From Scatophagus argus (lineage: Eukaryota; Chordata; Actinopteri; Scatophagidae): a stretch of 64,000 nucleotides of DNA. The translations under genes were made by a program, and so were the position numbers. The notes under the pieces are model-generated. The model was not told the DNA's origin. It was given only the letters and a program-made list of their open reading frames with translations, and made no database searches. Position 1 is the first letter of the stretch, and each line of letters begins with the position of its first letter. Shown in pieces: positions 12,983 to 26,612 of the stretch. The DNA lies in assembly GCF_020382885.2 (NCBI RefSeq), contig NC_058499.1, positions 10,835,872 to 10,899,871 of the forward strand, written 5' to 3'.

Positions 12983-15900
12983 CTAAATCCCCATCACTGC
13001 AGCAGCCAGTCCAAGGATGATCCAATATAAATGATGCTTTAGCCCAACAGCTGAATTACGAGTAAAAGGAGTTTGGCCTCTACCAGTTTTGGTTCCTGTG
13101 ATCTCCTGCTCTGTAAGCTGATAATTTTTCACCACTTTGATGAAGTTTTTCTCCATGGAAACACACTTGTAGTTGCCATAGTTTTCTTGTGCCATGGCAG
13201 GGATGAGGTGCAGACAGTTAGACTGCATTTGCAAACAAGGGCTTCTCAGGTCTCCATGCTCCCAGTTGTAGACGGCATGGTAAGAGTCTATCGGACAGGA
13301 CAGATAGAAAGGGACACCCAGAGGAACTGAGTGAACTGTTATCAAATCAACCAATAGTGGTGAATTTGTCTCCCGTTTGGTCCGGTGCACTTGTCTTTGG
13401 TCTAAAGAAATAAAAAAATAGAGAAGTGTTAGCAGGTGTGTATTACAACCCTGATTCCATAAAGGCGGTATGAGTGACAGGTTCATCATTACTTACCTTT
13501 GACTGACGAAGGGCATGCACTTATTTCCCCATCCATGATATTTTGAATGCCTCCTCTGTGAACAAAAACATACTCCATTTAGTATATTGTTTGTGTGTGA
13601 TGAGTAACTTTGACATTGCCTTTCATCTTTCCTAATTTTGTAAAAAGTCTGCATGTCGATTTTTTTTTCTCATCCTGAATCAGCATCTGTCCGTATCTAC
13701 AATGTTCAAAAGGACACCTAAAGAGCAACTACTCCAGTATTTTTGACTCTAATATGAAAACGTGTATGAAAAGACTTTGTACAGTACATCAAAAGTCTAG
13801 TAAGGAGCAAGATGCTGTCCACACTTACGGGACAGTTGGGGTGCATCCGAACTTCGTCCAGGCACAGTACGGGTCCCGGGCCAAAACACATTCTTCACAG
13901 GAGTTGTTGTACTCCTGACATGTCTGGAGGTCCATGGTGGAAATTTTCTCTGAAAAACCTACCACTAATTTTTTCTGGGCAAAGAAAGACAGAGACATGA
14001 TTTCACTTTAAACCTGCAATAACAGACTTTTTTTCACCAGCTGGGTACGGCACAACAATCTGTAAATCTAACACTAACATACACAAAGGAACATTAGCAT
14101 TTGGGGTTGTGTCCTCATTAGCTCTGTTTTAGTCTCCACCTCCAACTTATGAGGGAAATTCATGGCAGCTAAATGATCAACAAGCCGCTAACTTTGTCTG
14201 CCTGCTGTTTGGTGCAAAGCAGGTTGGGAAATGAAAATGAGGTTGATGAGAACCTGAAATAAACCAAAACAGGCTGCAAAATTAAAACAATGAGATGCTA
14301 ATGAATCCTGTAGAGCTGAGATAAAGTCTGATGGTTTTCTTCTGTTGGTTTGTTACACTGACTGTACATGAATTTTATTTATATTTTTATGTTTATGTTG
14401 AATTGGTTATTTGATGTTATAAAAAAGGGGTGAAACATCATGATTGACGACTGAGTGCTGCTCACGACTGCATGACAACTCAACCCCGCAGTTCCACCAC
14501 CCGATCACTACTGCAGTCATGGGCTCCGAATGATGACGATTCACTTTTGTACAGTGAGAGGAAGTGGAGATGCGTCTTTCATTCATTCATTTTATATATG
14601 TTTATGGTTTGTTACCATAAGAGACCTTTGTCATCGTTATTGCACATAGTCATTTGTTCCAATTTCAATTAAAAACACTGATTAGTGCAGCTTTAAAATG
14701 TAAAACTGTGAGAATTTAAATTTCTCTTCTTTCTCTTTCTCTAATGTAACCTAAAAAGTTGTTGCTTAAGAGCAGGGGCTGCCATAAAAAACCCTAATTG
14801 CAACACCACAATGGATATGCAATGGGAGCACATTTAAAATGCAATTTTAGGGGAATGTTACCTTTTTGGAGTCAAGTTTCATTGATTGAATCATTGAGTG
14901 GCTGAAGAGGTGTGTTTCAGAGATGATAAAAGGTTCAGACCCAGCCTCTAACACTTTATGGATATTCCCAGAATCTGTGGGAGCAGCACAACAACAACAA
15001 ATAGTAATTTGAAACGTTATTGTGGGAGTGATACTGCCGGCTATATTTTTAGCCTATTGTTCTGAGCAGAGGTTATGGAATTTGTATGATTACAAGCCAG
15101 AAAGGAAAAGCACAAGATATTAGTAGCAAAACACAAGTACTGAATGCCATTTAACTGTAGGACAGTGTAATTTTTTTCAACCAGAACATACCGGTGGATA
15201 GAAATAGAACATTATACATCCGCTGGTCTGCAGCCTGGACTTGATCCACAACTATCTTTGTGTAGTTGTAGCTGCTTACATAAAACGGAGCTGAATGATC
15301 CATGGAGTGAACCCAGTCAGTCATTTCTGGGTAATCCTTCACCATATTGACAGTGGATAATGGAAGGTTTCTGCTTGTCTTTACACACTGAAAAATATAT
15401 GGACATATTTAAAAGTCATCTGCACACTGAACAGGAACATAAAGTAAATGTTCAAGGACTCTTTAGGTACACAAAACTGAAGGCAACTGTAGTTGAATAA
15501 AATCAAACAGGAGACAAATATTTTCCTCAAGATATAAGCAGAACAGATGGAAGGCATGTTTCTTTTTTTTTTCTTTTTTTTTTTTACAAGACATAGCAAC
15601 AAACCCATGTCAGTCGAGGAAAAACAGTCGTTACTCAATGGTAACTGTTTACAACAGTAAAAGGAAATTCTGCAAATCTGTGTTTGTGTGGCCCCTTTAC
15701 TTCCTCAGTTACAAAGCTAAACTCAAATAGACCTCATGTGAAAAACTGGGAATGCAATCCATGGAGGGAAACACTGAACCACACATGATGTAGATAAGTA
15801 ATGAAGACGCACATGTTCCATGGTTCCTCCCACCCATTTATGTAACATGTTTTTTTTTTAAATGAGTCATGTGATACACTAGAGATTGACCAAAATAAAT

Positions 15901-18900
15901 GTAAATGAACGCATGAGATGGTTGGAAACACAAATAAAAGCCTTAGGGGAAGTATTTTGTCTTTGCACAGCAGCATAGCAACAAAACTAATCCTTACGGT
16001 TCCTGGTCTTGGTTCAGGGATCTCTTTGTCGTAGCCCTTAAAAGTTGACGTCTCAAATATTTCTTCAATCATTTCTATTGAATAGATGCATACTGCTGTT
16101 GAGTTCCTAGAAGAGAAAAAAAATAACTGAGCTGAGCATTAAAGTTTTTATCTGTATAGGCCTTCCAATTATTTCTTGGGAGTGGTTAGGGTCATGGTTT
16201 AGTTCTGTTCCCTCTTTCTGTTTACAGAATATTGTCAAAGTGATCACTGATTACAAAACTTTTGGCAAAGTTCAAAGAATAACTGAGTAACTTGGGTGTA
16301 GCTCTCCTAAAACTGGCTGGTACCAGATTTTTGCAACTCCACCAAACTTTGTGTATCTGAATAAATCGAAAATCCTTCCACTTTATAGAAGTGTGGTAGC
16401 TACCCTTTAAGTGAACAAATGCACTCACGAAAATGTGCATCTCGTAATGTGAGGCCGAAAGTTAGCAGGAGAAGAAATGAAACGCTCAGTATTAGCTTGA
16501 AGACTGGATCCATACAAAATAGATTTTATTTTTTTAATTTGTTTTCTCATTTTTAATTAAAATTGGTCACATGCCAAGCACACTCTCCCTGGTGTTTGTT
16601 AACATTAAAACTTATTCTGCAACATACGCGGCAGGTCGTAATCTACAGGCCAGGGTTCGTTTTGCCTCCGTGGGTGAAAAGCATTTCGAAATGCTGAGCT
16701 TTCAGTTTTAGGTGAGAGCCATTCTGTGTCAGCATATTGTCAACTGGCTGCTCAGTCACTGATAATAAAGGAAGGAAAACTGTCTAACCAGCTGCTTGTG
16801 AAGAGGGCATAGACTCTGGTGTCGTGCCAGTCCTCAGCATGCATCACATAAATGTCTTGGAGACGATTGAAATAAAGCGACTCCTCTGGAAACCCGCAGA
16901 CAAGCCGGGCCTTGAGAAAAGATGTCCACATGTTCTGGAAGAATCTTTTTGATCCGCCTTCATCTACCTGCAAAATGATACCAATAAATCACACCAAGAA
17001 GACGCTCTTTCACTTTTCATCTTTTCTTTGCAAAATGAACCTGAACTAAGAGTCACTTGATAGAACTGTTTTGTATCTGGAACAAGACACCTAACCGCTT
17101 TTAGGGCAAGTCTTGTTTTGTACAGATGTAAAACAACAAGGGGGTTTAAAAGACTGTGTTTCAACACAATTACAGCATGCCAGGTTAGTGAACTGAGGCA
17201 GAAGAAGACTGATTGGTTGGCACAGCAGGTGGGTGAAATGAGTGAGACCACCCTGCAGCAGATGGCCCCACTACTACATTAATCTGGCTAAATACTTTAA
17301 TTATGCCTTGGTCAAAGCCTGGCATTGTAATCACAGACCTGCAGGATTGCACTCTGCCTACTGTACTGTATTTACACCAACCTGCACCCTCAGTATGAGC
17401 ATATTATACCTGACCTACATGATTCAGGAAACTATAAATGGTGGCTGACATTATTCATTGTTTCTGTAAGACACAAAGATCAAACCAATATCAACTGAAA
17501 TTGCTTTGAGCGTTGGTGGCCTTTCATCTCTTTTCTCTGGCAAACTCAGGAAGGGCAGACACAACATCAAAGTCTGCTGAAGTGTCCCACAGCTCAATTT
17601 CTATTAATTCTATTAGCAAACAGAAGAAATTAAAAGTGTATCAGAATATCATGAAAGGTGTACAGTACATGTGTAATTTAATCTAATGAAACTAAGTCCA
17701 GACTTGAAGATGTGGATGGCTGTTAGCTTGATCACTGAAGCTAAGCTAAAGAGGTTTGGGAGAATTTACTGCAGTAGTCTAATAAAATTAGAGCTGCAGT
17801 GAGTCTCTTCCAGTGTCCAACTTACTTTACAAACTCTGGCAACCCTCGATATCCAGGGGTCAGCCTCCGGGTTGTTATCCAAATTCTTTTCGCGAAAAAA
17901 GATATAAATTTTTTCATTGTCAGGGTCTTCATTCCTTTTCACCCAGGATGCAGAGATGAACGTGGGCTCTATAAAAGGAGAACATTGTTACCTACATGTG
18001 ACACAGTGTACAGTAAACGGACAGCTATTTCTTGTACACTGTGGCGTCATTACAAGTGAAATAAAAAAAAAAAACTTGACCCGTGAGAACAAAAGAAAAA
18101 GGGCTGAACAGGAAGAAACTTAAGGAACAGAAACAAAACTTCATACAAAATCAACAGCAATAAATAACCCCCTGCTAATTCACTTTCTTTTTATATTTAA
18201 TTTGGTGTGCTCTCATTGTAAGTTGCATTCAGTCATCCACCCACCTGAGACCCAGCTGTCGTACATCCAGACATTAGTCCTGGTGCCAGCTTTCCTTCTG
18301 AACTGTAATGAACTTCCATCCGCAGCCAAAGGTGCAGCTGAATACAGATCACCCTCTAACATCACATGAGAATAAGCAAAGATATTCAATAATTGAGTAT
18401 ATTTCTGTGAAAATGCAGTGACTTGAAACGCTACGAAGCGTGACTCGACTTATGTGGTTACATAAGTCTGCATCCCACACAGTCACATTTTTAAACCTTC
18501 AAAAGCTGTGTTGAACATACCTACTGTGAGAGACAGGGAGTTCTGTGTGTACACAAATGGAGAGATGCCTGTCCCCTCATAACTCTTCACTATTTCATGA
18601 GAGCGATTGTTCACTGAAGAAAACTGTAGAACAGCAAAAGTAAATCCTTAGACAACTGTGATGAAAAAAAATAACACAAGACCTTTTGAAATTACAGACA
18701 GGATGCTAATTAAAGTTTACTTTGATCAGCTTTTCCCCGAGATTGTTGGTAAAATTACCCAGTCACCAAAACTGCTGTACATTACACAGATGTGATAATA
18801 AGTGCAACATATACACTCACAAGTTTCCAACACTGTGGATTGTGTCCGTTAGTTCCACAGACAAACACGCTGTCCTGAAACTTCTCAATGACAGTAATAA

Positions 18901-20280
18901 CATTTTGACAAGTGTCCTGCAACACAAGGAATGTCACTGTTAACTCCTCATACACAACTGAATCCATATTTGATTCAAACTTATTGAACAGTTTTTTCTG
19001 CTTGTATGACTCGTCATTCTCTCATCACTAACCTCTTTGCACTGATGTTTCCCTGTAGTGTTCAGAGGAAATATCTGCAGCAGACATCAGTTGGTAGACA
19101 AATCAACATGATTAAGTATTCAGGGATTGTTTTAAATGAGACATCACGCATAAGAAATAAACAGTTTCAAAAAGTCCTTATCACCTAATAATCAAAGCAT
19201 GTTGCATACAAAGCTCTGTCCAAAAAACTGGCATTTTTGGCATTATTTGAAATAGTTGGATGATAGATAAAAATGAACTCAGATTATTTTCTCAGCTCTC
19301 TTTAGCAGAACCTTTTCCACTCGAGATGATATTTTCTGCTCCCATGGTGACAAGATCTATGTGTAGTTCATGGTCAGAAATGTGGCCACTGTAGTTTCTT
19401 GGCAAATCAAGAATTACTAGTTTATTGTTCATTCACTTTAAGAGAATTAATTTGAATACATTTTAGGATTATTGGAGAAAGTCTCATGTCATAAGGTCTG
19501 TTCTGTCACCATCAGCTGGCTTTCAAAGGTCGTCAGTAAATGTGCTGCCAAACAGACCCATTGTTCAACAGGGGCTTTGACAACTATCCGTTATACAATA
19601 CAGCATCTCATTATCACCCCAGCTGCAACACAGAAATTTAGCTGAAAGCCTATCAATAAACCATTAGACTGCTCGATGAAAACTGTCCAGTCAAGTGAAA
19701 AGAGCAAATAAAAACCGCACTTCAAAAACTGTTCATTCAAAAGCACCCACCTCTTTAATATGATAGTCATTCACATCAAGCTTTAACACAAAATCAGTAG
19801 CTCCAACGTACAACTCCCCAGAATCCTCCTGATATAAAAACACAGTGTGGTTCTGGTAGACCGGATAGTGAAATCTGTCACTGATGAAATCTAAGGGAAT
19901 AAAAGGGTCATGTTACAAAGTTTTACTCCTGGAAAGATGACAAAGATGACAGTGAATGTAGGCTGCGCTATCTCAGTGAGTGCACTGCTCTATCGTCATA
20001 AGATTTAAGGAGGACTGGACTGCACCAAAATACAGGCTTAAAAGGGATTTGAAGACGGTGTTCAGTCCTTGACTACTGTTTACACTCATTTGATATTATG
20101 TCTTGCGTAATCGTTTTAACTAATTTGTAATGGTGATGAAGTGGCAAGGTGGACGTTACCTTTGCTGAGAAGTCTGGGGTTATCCTTTGAGCCAAGAGCC
20201 GGCGTGTCTCTCCCAGCAATACCACGGACGAGTTGAAACTCCCCAGCAAACCAGATATAGATTAAAACAAATCGGATCAT
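12983..20280 (-). CDS. sema7a: sema7a, GPI-anchored semaphorin 7A
   Basis: Fourteen coding exons give 658 residues (human about 666). In transcript order they are 20160-20280, 19751-19890, 19033-19074, 18821-18916, 18521-18623, 18245-18355, 17826-17968, 16789-16967, 15998-16106, 15192-15387, 14862-14974, 13829-13974, 13497-13555 and 12983-13401. The start is ATG 20280, opening a signal peptide (MIRFVLIYIWFAGEF). A sema domain follows (VFVCGTNGHNPQCWKL, IYIFFREKN, FNRLQDIYVM, DTRVYALFTSSW). Then come a PSI cysteine knot (CQEYNNSCEECVLARDPYCAW), one Ig-like domain (FYLSCPIDSYHAVYNWEHG, YGNYKCVSM) and a hydrophobic C-terminus (LYWIILGLAAAVMGI) typical of a GPI signal. Mammalian SEMA7A signals through integrins and plexin C1 in axon growth and immunity. 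The mammalian RGD site reads KVD here (residues 252-254, across an exon junction). Confidence 0.92.
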
Positions 20281-20895
20281 TATGTTGCTTAAATTGTGCA
20301 CATTGAATTCATTCTAATCATATGTGCTGTCCAAAGACCTTGTCGGACTGAGGAGGATAAAGAGGGCGCGTTGAAGAGCAGACTTTCGAAAGACGACTCC
20401 TCCTCCCCCTCCTCCTCCCACCCACGCTCGTCGTTAGGGGTGTAAGTATTTTTTTAAGCAATAAATGATTTACATTCTCTCAAACAGATGAGATAGAATA
20501 AATCAGTCAAAGGTAAGGTTACATGATTTATGAGTCGTTTATCCTCCTGTCAGCTAATGCGAGTGCGTCACTACAGCACTGCAGCCTCAGAGGTTTTAAC
20601 GAGGGACATGAAATGCGTAAAACAAAGCTAATGTACGCCAATACCTAAATACGACTTAAAACGGTTGCCGTGAGTTCTGGGCAATTAAAAAAATGAGAAA
20701 ATGTCATACAGGTCTAAGTGTACAGATACAGATACGGTCCGTGCAGGCTGTAAGGTGACCGCAGGACAGGAGTGCTTTAAACAGCACCAACCGAAATGAA
20801 ATGCACATTTTTAATAAACAAAGTGAACAGTTGTTCTATTTGGGAATCTACGACTGCACATAAACACACTGGCCTAAACACACTGGAGTATTGAT
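20281..20895 (-). promoter_or_regulatory. sema7a upstream region
   Basis: The region immediately 5' of the sema7a start holds a pyrimidine-rich block on the plus strand (about 20398-20430, repeats of TCCTCC). On the sema7a sense strand this is purine-rich. Local CpG content is moderate. I see no coding potential. It is presumed to contain the sema7a promoter, since no other gene start lies between it and the LINE fragment. Confidence 0.4.
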
Positions 20896-21880
20896 ATTCA
20901 GAATTAGAATCAGAATTCCTTTATTTATCCCCAAAGGGAAATTCTTTTTCGTACAGACATTGCACTTGCAGTATTCCCGACCAAGAAAGATAAGTGAAAG
21001 GTATAAAAGTAGGATAAACAAAACAAGATAAGTATAAATCTAAAATCTAAAAGTACAGGTATTTACATGTGTTCAAAATTTAAAAATTTTAAAAGTACAG
21101 GTATGTACATGTGTAAAAACAATATATACATTGTATATATAAAGTGAGTGAGTGTGTCCGTCACAGTGCTGAGTTTAACAGTTTGATGGCGACAGGCAGG
21201 AATGATTTCCTGTGTCGCTCTGTGGTGCATCGTGGGAGTCTGTTGCTGAACGAGCTCCTGTAGCTGATCAGCACATTGTGAAGAGGGTGAGAGGGACAGC
21301 CCAATATAGTCCTTACTTTGGACAACATCCTCCTCTCAGACACCACTGTCAGAGAGTCCAGTTCCTCTCCCACAACATGGCTGGCCTTCTTAATGATTCT
21401 ATTGAGTCTGTTAGTGTCCCTCACCCTCAGGCAGCTGCCCCAGCAGGCAACAGCATATGTGATGGCACTGGACACCACCGACTCATAGAACAACCTCAGC
21501 ATCATCCTGCAGATGTTGAAGGACCTCAGCCGCCTCAGAAAATAGAGGCGGCTCTGGCCCGTTCTGTAAACAGTGCCCACGTTCTTGCACCAGTCCAGTT
21601 TGTGGTCCAAGTACACCCCCAGGTATTTGTACTCCTCCTTAGTCTTTGTCACATGGAGCTGTAGGTGGTTTTTCCCGCTCCATGTGACAAAGTTGTCCAC
21701 TACCATCCTGTACTCTCTCTCATCCCCCCAGTGATACACCCAACCACTGCAGAGTCATCAGAAAGTTTCTGAAGATGGCAGGTCTCTGTGCAGTGCTTAA
21801 AGTCTGTGGTGTAGATAGTGAAGAGGAAGGGGGAGAGAGGACAGATCAGTGATGAAGCTGATCACTTCATCTGACAAGCA
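20896..21880 (-). mobile_element. 5'-truncated L2/CR1-group LINE fragment with reverse transcriptase C-terminus
   Basis: The minus strand encodes the end of a LINE reverse transcriptase. SDDSAVVG (catalytic D-D region) is followed by VDNFVTWSGKNHLQLHVTKTKE and then YKYLGVYLDHKLDW, GQSRLYFLRRLRSFN and SFLPVAIKLLNS, all typical of teleost L2/CR1-group elements. The 3' end carries a segment like CCCTTTGGGGATAAATAAAG followed by short TTCTGATTC-type tail repeats, as many fish L2-like copies do. The usual block between TKTKE and the YKYLG motif is missing, so the copy has an internal deletion as well as 5' truncation and cannot be active. It sits between the divergent sema7a and commd4 promoters. 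Confidence 0.8.
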
Positions 21881-22866
21881 GCACTTCAGGCTAATTTACT
21901 GCACAGTCAATTTTTTCTTAAAAAAAAACTTCAAACTTCAAAAATCAAAACCCATCATACAGAAGAGAATCAACCCTGAAGTCCTTAAATTTTCATGTTT
22001 ATTACAACCCAGATCTGATATCAGGGAAGAACTTAGTACAGCATGTACACGAACACAGACAAATACCAAAAACCTGCAGTACAAGTGCATTTGTTCTGCT
22101 TTATACAGTATGTGCTTCTGAATCATATATTATCTCCCCACTAGGGAGGAGGCAAGAGAATGTGGGTAGCTCTTGGTCAATGTCATTTCTCACCGAGTCT
22201 TATCAGAGAAGTCTAGAACATCTACAAGGTCCTCATCTTATCTGAACCTCCCAGCATTAAGCATGCCAAGTGTGAAGGCTGGGAATATCTCATCTCGAAG
22301 TAAGTTAGCCAGCAGGTTCACTGTGACAGTTAATGAATGAATGTTTAATACGTTTAGACCACACAGGGAAAATAAAATCTAAGACACTAAAAAGATGTAT
22401 TTATCATTTGCCACTCACATATCTCTCCTCAAATCTGGGTGTCTTATGTAATGTTAAAAAATAGGCCCAAATCTGATGTTATTTTTGATTCAGAGTCTTC
22501 TGATGCTCAGGTGACTGAAGTAGTGCAGTTCTGCTTTTACAAAGGACTGCTGTCTGGGCACCTCAGCTGTGAAGTTTCCACACCAGGGATTTCAGGCAAG
22601 CAAAACTCAGTGTTGTCTTTTAAATATCTTCTCAAGACTCACTTTAACTGATGGCATTTAAAACATGTTATCCCCTTTTGAAAATCACTTGTAAGTTAGT
22701 TTTGAAAGGTCCTATAGTGGTAAAGATGTTAATATTGTTTTCTGTAATGACCATCTTGTCGGTGATGATATCCAAGCCCCGCCCCTCATTCCCATCGTCC
22801 AATCGGATGCGAGCAAGATCAACGTTCTTCCTGTTCGGCGTTTGACTGCTCAGCTGACTGACTGCA
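21881..22866 (+). promoter_or_regulatory. commd4 upstream region
   Basis: About 1 kb lies between the LINE fragment and the commd4 start codon. The last 130 bases are richer in CpG and GC (CCCCGCCCC near 22778) and are the likely promoter and 5' UTR. Just inside intron 1 (22990-23080) there are several GCTAG/CTAGC and GCTAGCGTTA motifs. I see no other gene in the stretch. Confidence 0.45.
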
Positions 22867-25263
22867 ATGGTAAACACTTTTAATAAACGTACTATTCAGC
22901 AGTAGTTGTTTATTTAGAAGACAGTTTTATTATAAGGCATTTTATTCTTATGTTTTATAAATCTCTTAGGTTATCGTTTACCTAAACACTATCGCTGTTT
23001 ACTCCGGCTTTTATTTAGCTAGCAGGCTAGGCTAGTTGATAGCTTTTAATATTGGCTGGCTAATGTAAACGCTAGCGTTACAATAAGACTGGCTTTTGTT
23101 ACAGTAAGGCAAACAACATTTCTGTGATGTGTGTTGTAGAGGTTCCGTTTCTGTGGAGATTTGGACTGCCCAGATTGGGTACTTGCCGAAATAAGCACAT
23201 TAGCAAAGATTGTGAGTAATCACGAAATGTCAACGATAAAGCAATGTTATGTTTTTCATTGTCGCTTTATAGTTTTGCTAATATATGTGTCTTCTGCATC
23301 ACTAATGTAACAGTCAAGTGTCAAAATGAAACTCCTCTGTGCTCAAGTGCTGAAGGACTTGCTTGGGGAAGGCATTGATGTAAGAGCATCACATAGTTCC
23401 ACACAATCACTCGTTATACACACAGTTCACTATTACTGATCAATGGTGTCTTTCCTTTTTTTTTAGTATGACAAAGTTGCAAAGCTTACTGCAGATGCAA
23501 AGTTTGGTAAGTCTCCGTCTTGTTAGGTTATAGTGTGAAGAAATATTCAAATCGTTTACGAAAGTTAAAGATATATAAAAAATACTCCATTACAGATAAA
23601 ACATATTTCAGATTAGTGGAAGAAGTCCTTCGTCAGTGCTTTTATTTGTGCAGCATTTTATTGAGCTGCATGTTAAAGGAGAATCAGCTTTAAAAACTGT
23701 TTAGGTGTTTTATTTCAAATCAATACATTACATTGGTTTTTTTTTATCATACTGTATGATTTCTGAGCAAAAGCTTAATCTCCAGAGTGACTTGTAATTA
23801 TAGCTTATTATAGTCGATAAATGTAGCGGAGTAAAAGTTAATACAGAATATTTGCCTCTGAAACATAGTGTCGTAAAAGCACTCAAAGTTGTACTTAGTT
23901 ATTCCACTACCACTGTTACTACAGTAAATGTAACTCATTTAATATATTTTGCTGTATAACATGCATTGATGACATTAATACATTTTGCAGAGAGTGGAGA
24001 CATCAAAGCTAGTGTGGCAGTTCTCAGCTTCATTTTCTCCAGTGCAGCAAAGCATGATGTTGACAGTGAATCTCTGTCCAGTGAGCTGCAGCAGCTTGGT
24101 CTGCCTAAAGGTTAGTCTACAGGGGTTCCCCATGTTTGCTATAAAAATGACGAGTAAGTTGCGTAATCTATTTTAAGTGAGAGGCTGTTTATTGGTGGTA
24201 AAGCAGAGCAGTGGTCCAAAAATATCTTAATTATTTCTTTAATGTACTTCAGTGTAACATTTTTTAACATTAAATATCAGAATATGACTACAAGCAGATA
24301 TCTGTACAGAAACAATGACCTCATTTCCAGTTCCTGAGGCATACACATTCCAAACCACAGCCTATTGTGTTTTTATCCGACTTCGCTGCATTGTGTTATT
24401 GTCTATTATGTAACTAAACAATGACAAAACCCAGCTGGGAGGGATGGTGCATGCACAATGTAGAGGATAGACACAACGCTGATTGAAGTGTATAGTAAAA
24501 CACTCACAGTCAGCTCCCTGCTTGCTGAAGACTGTGTTGTGAGGATATCTGCTTTATGTGTTAAGACTAGTCAGCTACTTTGTGGCTGTTTTACTTTTTT
24601 CCTCTTATCGATTGGTTAACACTGCATTAATGTCCTCTACTGATGGTTCACATTTTTATGTGATGATGCACCACTTAAAATTAACCCTGGATTGGCTAGT
24701 AATTACACACTCACCTGCGTTCTTTCAGAACACACAACAGGCCTCTGCAAATCATATGAAGACAAGCACTCTGCACTGCAAGACAAACTAAGAGAGACGA
24801 GCCTGAGGCGTAAGTATTTCTGTCTGGACTGCCCTTTACAAAGAGGAAGACAAATGTATCAGATGAGAAGAGGTGTCTTCTGTGAGGCTGCTGACTAAGC
24901 TCTGACAAATGGATGCAACAAATCTGCTCTATGATGAATTTCAGTGGGGCGACTGGACGCTGTGTCCTGGCGTGTTGACTACACTCTGAGTTCCAGTGAG
25001 CTGAGGGAGGTGAATGAACCAGTGATTCAGCTAAAACTGCAAACACAAGGAGCAGTGTCAGGCTCCACAGAGACGACTGTTGTTTCTGTGTCGGCTGACA
25101 AGTTCAGAGTCATGCTTGCAGGTTAGTTCTGCATCTTTTCTCACAGATGTTCCATTGAAAACAATGTTATTGGTCACAATTATGTTGTGATAATATTTTT
25201 TTTTCTCGATGTGTTTCTATAGAACTCAAGCAGGCCCAGACAATGATGAACGGACTGCAGTGA
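22867..25263 (+). CDS. commd4: commd4, COMM domain-containing protein 4
   Basis: Eight coding exons give 199 residues, the same length as human COMMD4: 22867-22869, 23140-23211, 23314-23379, 23467-23506, 23991-24110, 24729-24809, 24945-25121 and 25223-25263. The first coding exon supplies only the ATG. The N-terminus [19 protein letters not shown] is nearly identical to human from memory. An all-helical N-terminal domain ([39 protein letters not shown]) leads to the C-terminal COMM domain ([34 protein letters not shown]). COMMD proteins form the Commander complex for endosomal recycling and modulate NF-kB and cullin ligases. All phases agree. AATAAA lies at 25549-25554, about 290 bases past the stop. 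Confidence 0.95.
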
Positions 25264-25554
25264 TGAGTGGACAATGAAGTCAGACTTTCAAGAGTCAAGA
25301 GGTTTTTTTTTTATTGATGTCTGACCAACAAACATGATCCTGATAGATTAACAAGCTTACATTTTGTACAGTATAACTTAAGTCATCTCAAAGGTCATGT
25401 GAGTGACCAATAATTACTTGTATTTTTCTACCACACACATTATCAATACTGAATGGACCAGTTTTGTAATATATTGTATATTGATACACACACACACACA
25501 CTCTTTAAATTGTGTTGATAATTTGTCTTATGCCTTCATATGCTCAGAAATAAA
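25264..25554 (+). other. commd4 3' UTR with a CA microsatellite
   Basis: The 3' UTR runs from the commd4 stop to the AATAAA at 25549-25554. It contains a (CA)n tract at about 25485-25502 and a T run near 25303. No coding content is visible. Confidence 0.65.
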
Positions 25555-26612
25555 ATAAAATGTGAAACACTGAGATGATTGTGTCCTTGTCGTTTCCGCA
25601 GCGCCTACACATCCCAGCATGCATTGGGCTCGACTGTGCGCTCATGTCATGCACTTACAATGGGAGTGCTGAAAAGCGTTTAACGTTAATTTCTTTCGTT
25701 GTTTTCATTGAATTGCTGGCGAACTCGAGAAAAGCATCTGCTTAGATGCGAAATACATCGAATTATAAGTAACGAGCATGGCGAACCCGGAAATCTCGCG
25801 ACGTTTGCGCATGCGTAAATATGCGTTACACAACTTGTTTAGTAACACGCATGTTGTGAAAGCGTCCAGGTTAGCGCTATACTGCTATACCTGCAGCTCC
25901 GCAGCTTATGTATTTGCAGTGTAAAACTGCTGCGTGACTAGTTTATCAGCGGTGAGGTCTATTTCTTGGTTTGGGTAAGTTTATTTGCCCCGTAATGACC
26001 TTTTGCAACTTGTTACAAACGTCAGCTTTTACCTTATCAGTCCAGAGTGTACTCAGTAGTGTGCCCGGCAGTGCCATGTTTACCTGTATGACGTGCAATG
26101 CAGAAACGCAATGTTTTGTCCACTTTACCCATTTAAGCATGAACTTGTGCAGTGTGGGAACGAGTTGACGCTGTGGGTGTGCGTGCTTTGTTGTCTCTGA
26201 GCCTGAGAAATGGTGCTTCATGTTTGTAGGACCAACAAACATCCCACCACTTAGTTGTTTTTTTTAAAGATAACAATAAATCAAGATCTCTGGCGTTTTT
26301 TATTTTATCAGTCAGCTCTTAAGTTACAGTCTGTTTAAATCTTTATTTCCCAACATTAAGGTCACAAAACAATCTCCAGGGTCTCAGGAATGGATTTCTA
26401 GGGGAAAAAAGTTCAATTTATTTTGTTGGCCTAAAAGTAGTGAAAGAGTTCAAATAATATGTTTAAGTTTAATTGTTTAATGTAAACTCTCATCCTTAAT
26501 GTCCCTAAAGGCAGCTATGGCCCTGGATGTTAAATTTCCTTATTTTATGACATGTTTGCTCAGCCATTTTATTCTCTGCGGTTGCAGGACAGCTTCATTT
26601 GTTCCAACAAAA
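25555..26612 (+). promoter_or_regulatory. neil1 promoter and spliced 5' UTR
   Basis: About 50 bases past the commd4 poly(A) signal the sequence becomes CpG-richer. It contains TCTCGCGAC (about 25794-25802) and TGCGCATGCG at 25806-25815, an NRF1-type palindrome common in vertebrate CpG promoters. A donor-like GGTGAGGT lies near 25950. The acceptor GTTGCAG just left of 26588 precedes the neil1 ATG, so a 5' UTR intron is likely. Motif calls are by eye. Confidence 0.5.

Noticed and set aside
21212-21664. A 150-codon plus-strand frame
   Set aside because: It is antisense to the LINE reverse transcriptase fragment.
26499-26612. In-frame upstream ATG extending NEIL1 by 38 residues
   Set aside because: NEIL1 needs Pro2 free as nucleophile, and an acceptor (GTTGCAG) lies between this ATG and the true start.
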